Position numbers and translations under genes: made by a program
Shown here: positions 59,641 to 64,000 of the stretch, in pieces
Layout: each line of letters begins with the position of its first letter
Numbering within the stretch: position 1 is the first letter of the stretch
Notes under the pieces: generated by a model
Database searches by the model: none
Seen by the model: only the letters and a program-made list of their open reading frames with translations
What the model was told of the DNA's origin: nothing
Assembly: GCF_002288925.2 (NCBI RefSeq)
Contig: NW_022098031.1
Coordinates: 649,625 to 713,624, forward strand
Direction of reading: 5' to 3'
From: Delphinapterus leucas
Lineage: Eukaryota > Chordata > Mammalia > Artiodactyla > Monodontidae
Length of the DNA: 64,000 bases

Positions 59641-61124
59641 AATCCCAGAGCCCTTAGAAAATCTAATAAAAAGAACTGAAGGGCAGATGAGATGTGAAAT
59701 AGAGGAATGTAGTAAAAGCTAACTCATGTATTAATACTGGGAGAGTATTGCTAGAATTCACAACAACAGCACGTTCAGGAACAGACACTAGTTTTGGTAG
59801 GGATAAGACTATGGCAGGAGATGATAAATTTGGTCTGTACTCATTAAGTCTGAGATACTCACAAGGATTCAGATGCCTGCCTGGCAACTGGAAAGATGAG
59901 CCTAGAACCAGGGAGACAGGACCAAGATGGAAAAGGGTTTTAAAAAATTTTCAGATAATTCCTTACAAATTGGGATAGTATAAATATGGCAAGTATATCT
60001 GGTTCAAGTGAGTCACAGGCTCTGAAGAAAGACAAAAGTTTTATTTCAACACCAGGTAGCTGTTTAAGATGCTAATAGTAGTGACAATCTTTGAACTATG
60101 AATGAGTTATTGGTATTTAGAACGTTTCCAAGAGAGATGATATTATATGTTTTGGAATTTGGGAGCCCAGCTCAGCCCATAAAGGTATTTTTTAATAGTA
60201 GCATTGAAACAATTTAAAGAAGCACTCAAATGTTACTATAGATGACTCTAGGAAATATGTATAAGAAAGTTTCTGTGGGAAAATGCTTTTGGGGTGACAA
60301 ACATATGCTTCCTACTTGTACCTTTTCTGAACTTTGTGCAATACTCTGAACATTGACTCAGAGATCCAGTCTATATGGCCTCCAGGGGAGAGAGTGAGGA
60401 GGGGATGCTCCTGGATTCAGAGGTACGATAAGCTGAGAGGTGTTAAAAATAATGACAGAATTAGGCACATGATTTCTCTGGTGACTAAATGTAGAGAGAT
60501 CATGGAATCTCAGCACTTAAACACACCCTGCATGTCCTGAGATCTTCAGTCTTATTCTAACTTTAGGATCCTAGATTTAGGAAAACTGCCTCAAATTGTA
60601 GCATAATTCATTTAGATAACTATACACATAACAAATGAGAGCTACAGGAGGTCTCCTGCCACCAGCATAATTGTTTTTGGATGCCCTCACAGAATAATGC
60701 ACTCCATATTCAAAAGTGGCAACTCTCTTTCCTTCCCAAGCTGGATATTCCTTAGAAATAAGGAGTGGATAGGCTTCAGGATTAGGTACACCATTACTGA
60801 TCATCATTATATACTTTCCTCATGGAGAAATGGCTCTGAAAAATGTAAGATGTTTTGTGGGTTTCAATGGCCTGTCTCCTGCCTTTGACTCTGTAAAAGG
60901 GGATGGGCTAGAAGCTAAGTAAAGCTTTATTAAGGTGGCTATTGATTATTTATCCTTTATTAATGTTTTTGCAAAACCTGCCTTCTAGCTCTGTATGGAC
61001 CATTGTAGAGAGGAAGAATTTTCTGACAGGCTGCACATTTCAAGTGGTATGAGACAGGAAAATATTTTAGCCTACCTTTTCCTTTATTTCTACCAAAATG
61101 TTCTGTTGGCTTTTAGGTGAAATT

Positions 61125-61800
61125 TATGCATTTATCCAATCAATATTTATTGAGCATCTTCTATGTGCCAGGGACTGGGAAGACACCAAACTTATAGAAG
61201 TGATCAAGGTAGCTGTGGACCTATCCATATAGAGCTTCTAGTATGTACCCACTCTTCTTCACTCAGCAACTGTTTATTGAACACCTACTCAAGGCAGGCA
61301 TTTTTGAGGTGCTGGGAATAGAGAAGAAAACCAAAGATACAAAGATCATGGAACCACTATTTCAGTGGAGGGAGACAAATAATATATATTATTAAAAAAT
61401 TATATAAATTAATATATAACATACAAATAAATGATATACTATGTTAGGAAGTGATATGTACCATGACAAAAAATGAAGCAGGGTAATTGGGATGGGAATG
61501 TAGATAGGAGTTACTATTTTAAAAAATATGGTGGTCAGGCTATGCCTCTCCAAACAGGTAACATTTAAACAAAGATTTGAAGGAGGTGAGGGAGCATGGG
61601 AATGTTTGAAGAAGGAGTGTCACAGGGAGGAGAATGGCCAGTGCAAAGACCCTGAGACAGGACTGTGCCTGGTGTATTCTAGGAATAACAGGGACTCCAG
61701 TGAGGCTGAAGCCAAGTAAGTCAGAATGTTGAGTCAGACAGGAAATGAGGCCAGATTGTGTAGGGCCTTTAATGCCACGGCTAAGGTCTTTTAAGAACTG
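61125..61800 (-). repeat. L2 LINE remnant (antisense), about 0.7 kb
   Basis: TATTTATTGAGCATCTTCTA, ACCCTGAGACAGGACTGTGC and ATTGTGTAGGGCCTTTAATG are antisense to the L2 ORF2 3' part. The first 80 bases and 61260-61330 both carry a TTTATTGA...GCTGGGAATA-type 3' end, so two L2 3' ends may lie next to each other. The 63-aa open frame inside is not a gene. Confidence 0.65.
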
Positions 61801-64000
61801 CTGTCACAGGCAAAAAAGATAAACGCCATAGTTTAATGAACTAATATCATGAACTAGAAGGAGCCTCTATAGATTTTGGTGCTTGGTATCTAACTCATAC
61901 CAAGAAGATGGGCCAAAATTCATTATATCAAAAGAGGACAGATTATCTCCAGAATGTTATTCTTATACCTCTATAACATATATAAACTCGATGGCTGTCG
62001 GGATTACACTTTTAAACCTAACTCATTCTAGCAGGCAGGCAAGGTGGTGCATTATTGTTGCCCAGATAACATGGACAGCTTACTGAGAATTTTCTGTGAT
62101 AAGAAAGCCGATGAGATTTTTCTGTGACTAGGTTGATGATAGCTTGTTTTTACAAATATTTTCTGGAAATATTCTTCTATGTCTGTGTCTTCTCTGCTCT
62201 GTAGTCTGGATCTTTGGGGTCTCAAATGAGGACAGATCCAAAACCATTTGCCAAGGAAAACCTCGGCTAGTCTCGCAAACATGTCTGTAGACCAGCTCAG
62301 AAAGCAGTATGATGCCTTGCTTCAACTTCTCGTCTTTCATAGTAAAATGTCAACCCTGCAATCATTCCTTTAATACCAGCAATCAAAGCCCTCATCAGGG
62401 AGTGTCTGCTACCCCAAGCAGAGCTGACAGAAAAACGACATTCAAAGATCATTCATGGTACATACTAACCACTTGAACTACTAAATATTTTAAGTTCTAT
62501 GCACTAATCAATCATTATAAAAAGGCAAGGTATTTAGCCCCTCGCTGAGCTGTGCTTTAATTCTTGAACTTTCCTAAAGTGTTTTTTTTCTTTCTTTTTT
62601 AAGAAACAATCAGATTCTCTTAATAACATTTGCATTTTCAGTATACTTGATAAAATTGCCTGTTTTGTTACACAAGTGTTCCCTGTGTTAAATCCTTTAT
62701 GAAATATTTCTCTTAGAACATATTATATTAATCTATATTCTTGAAGAATTATAATATGATGGAATAAGAACTCCTAAATCTGAAATTAAAAAAGTAAATA
62801 CATACCTAACTAAACTGATATGAATATATTATATGCACATAATATATAACTGAATATATATTTCATCTGTGTAAAGCAATGAAAGATAAACATTTGATTA
62901 ATTCACGGATATTTTAAGAGAAATATTTAGAACACCAAATGCTCAAAGTATACTATAAAATAGTATCTAATTATTTTAATATTGTCCAAATATTATAATG
63001 TACTTTTAAGCAAATAACATTTTCAAGTTTCTTTTATGCAATTTTCTCTTGGAATTTATCAAAATTCCAAAAATGCATAATAAAATAATTCAGTATTATT
63101 TTTTCTTTTATTCCAGTGTGTAGTAAACTATTATTAGAGTTACATAAGGGGGAATACAAAATTACAATTATGAATGTCAACAATCAAAATAAAGGAAGCT
63201 TAAAGCAGTAAAGGTATGGGGAACTGAAAATATGCCAGTTTAAAAGCTTAGTAATATATAAGCATCTTTGGGAGACTTTGTTTGTCTCTCCATAAACTGT
63301 CACATTCTGATTTAGGATTGTTTGTGAAATGAATCTAGTCAGTAGTAGGCCAAGATATCACTATACCCTTTCTCTTATAAATCACAGCAATTTACTCAGT
63401 AGGAATGATCTATCCTTATTCTCTCATTCCCCATAATCCAATCACTTCCTCTCATAAGCACTTTTCCCCTGGTTTTCACAATAATGCATTTTCTGTAACT
63501 AACAACCATCATTTCCTGATTATCATGCTTCTATCCTTGCACAGGAATGTGGGTCTTATGTGGGTCAGGGTCATCTTTCCCATCCATCTGTGTCCCCATG
63601 CTAAGTGTGTTAGCTGAAAGGTGAGTCTGGATAGACCATCATTATGCCTAGTACATATAAAAGTTTGAATGCCCCCAAGTCTATGACACTTTGATTAAGA
63701 ACCATCAAATTTTGGTGTGTCTAATACTACACTTTCAGAATAAGCACATTCAAAGAGTTATTAGAAACTTTGCCTTCTGCAGATCCCTGTAAATTTTATT
63801 TAATGATGAAAAATGTTGTAGAAAATACTCTGGTTTTTAATGCATGCTGTAGTGACCTTCCTAAAGAATAAGCATAAATAAATAAATGACCTGACAGCAA
63901 CTCACAAGACAAAAAATATTGAGCTCTGTACACATGTATGATTTAGATTGTCTGCACATCTATTTGAATTTAAGTTCATTCCAAGTTTATTTAAAGGTCC

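Larger units (their letters stand above)
57791..64000 (-). other. PTPRQ: PTPRQ intron upstream of exon a (incomplete)
   Basis: These 6.2 kb hold no exon that I can recognise. There is a MIR remnant near 58735-58870 and two stretches of old L2-like LINE at about 59330-59640 and 61125-61800. The rest is AT-rich sequence with nothing I can name. No promoter or CpG island is visible, as expected inside a gene. Confidence 0.7.

Noticed and set aside
57800..64000. Further PTPRQ FN3 exons above exon a
   Set aside because: I scanned the minus strand for FN3 words with AG/GT borders and found none. The open frames near 59.7, 60.6 and 62.1 kb lack FN3 features and lie in repeat-like or unique intron.
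1..64000. CRISPR arrays, operons or other prokaryotic systems, and CpG-island promoters
   Set aside because: No spaced direct repeats, dense coding or CpG-rich region was seen. The window is the inside of one mammalian gene.

Overview
The window is intron-rich, AT-rich mammalian nuclear DNA. The organism is almost certainly a cetacean (whale, dolphin or porpoise). It carries several young copies of the tRNA-derived CHR-type SINE typical of Cetacea, including a near full-length copy at 2606 with intact A/B boxes and a clean target-site duplication. It also carries cetartiodactyl-type L1 3' ends, and old MIR, L2, L1M, MER5A and MaLR debris shared by eutherians. Species cannot be told from this sequence alone.

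One gene runs through the whole window on the minus strand: PTPRQ (receptor-type protein tyrosine phosphatase Q), a hair-cell stereocilia protein and deafness gene. I reconstructed 13 consecutive internal exons by hand. In transcript order they are 57669-57790, 50380-50566, 46929-47173, 44519-44585, 41385-41543, 40596-40818, 38478-38551, 29149-29248, 26524-26652, 11278-11304, 10533-10614, 7318-7408 and 2107-2183. All have GT/AG borders, all intron phases agree, and together they give 1,583 coding nt (527 whole codons) with no stop or frameshift. They encode the last fibronectin type III repeats, the membrane-proximal ectodomain, the single transmembrane helix, the juxtamembrane segment (including a 27-nt micro-exon) and the start of the phosphatase domain. 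The 5' exons lie beyond 64000. The catalytic WPD/P-loop exons lie below position 1.

Everything else is intron. Layout: 1-2.1 kb intron with an (AT)n tract; 2.3-3.9 kb an old L1 with a young SINE inside; 11.3-26.5 kb the largest intron, with a 3.4-kb degraded L1 at about 19.6-23.06 kb; 29-38 kb L2, a MaLR LTR nested in L2, MIR and MER5A; 38.5-41 kb an older CHR SINE; 46-52 kb an old L1 carrying a young L1 3' end, plus a second young 5'-truncated L1; 54-57 kb a cluster of L1 3' end and three SINEs, one holding a 10-N assembly gap; 57.8-64 kb MIR and L2 debris in the next intron.

I saw no second gene, structural RNA gene, CpG-island promoter, CRISPR array or other new system. Most longer open frames are repeat translations or intron noise. 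The observations worth following concern the PTPRQ exon structure and the repeat architecture.
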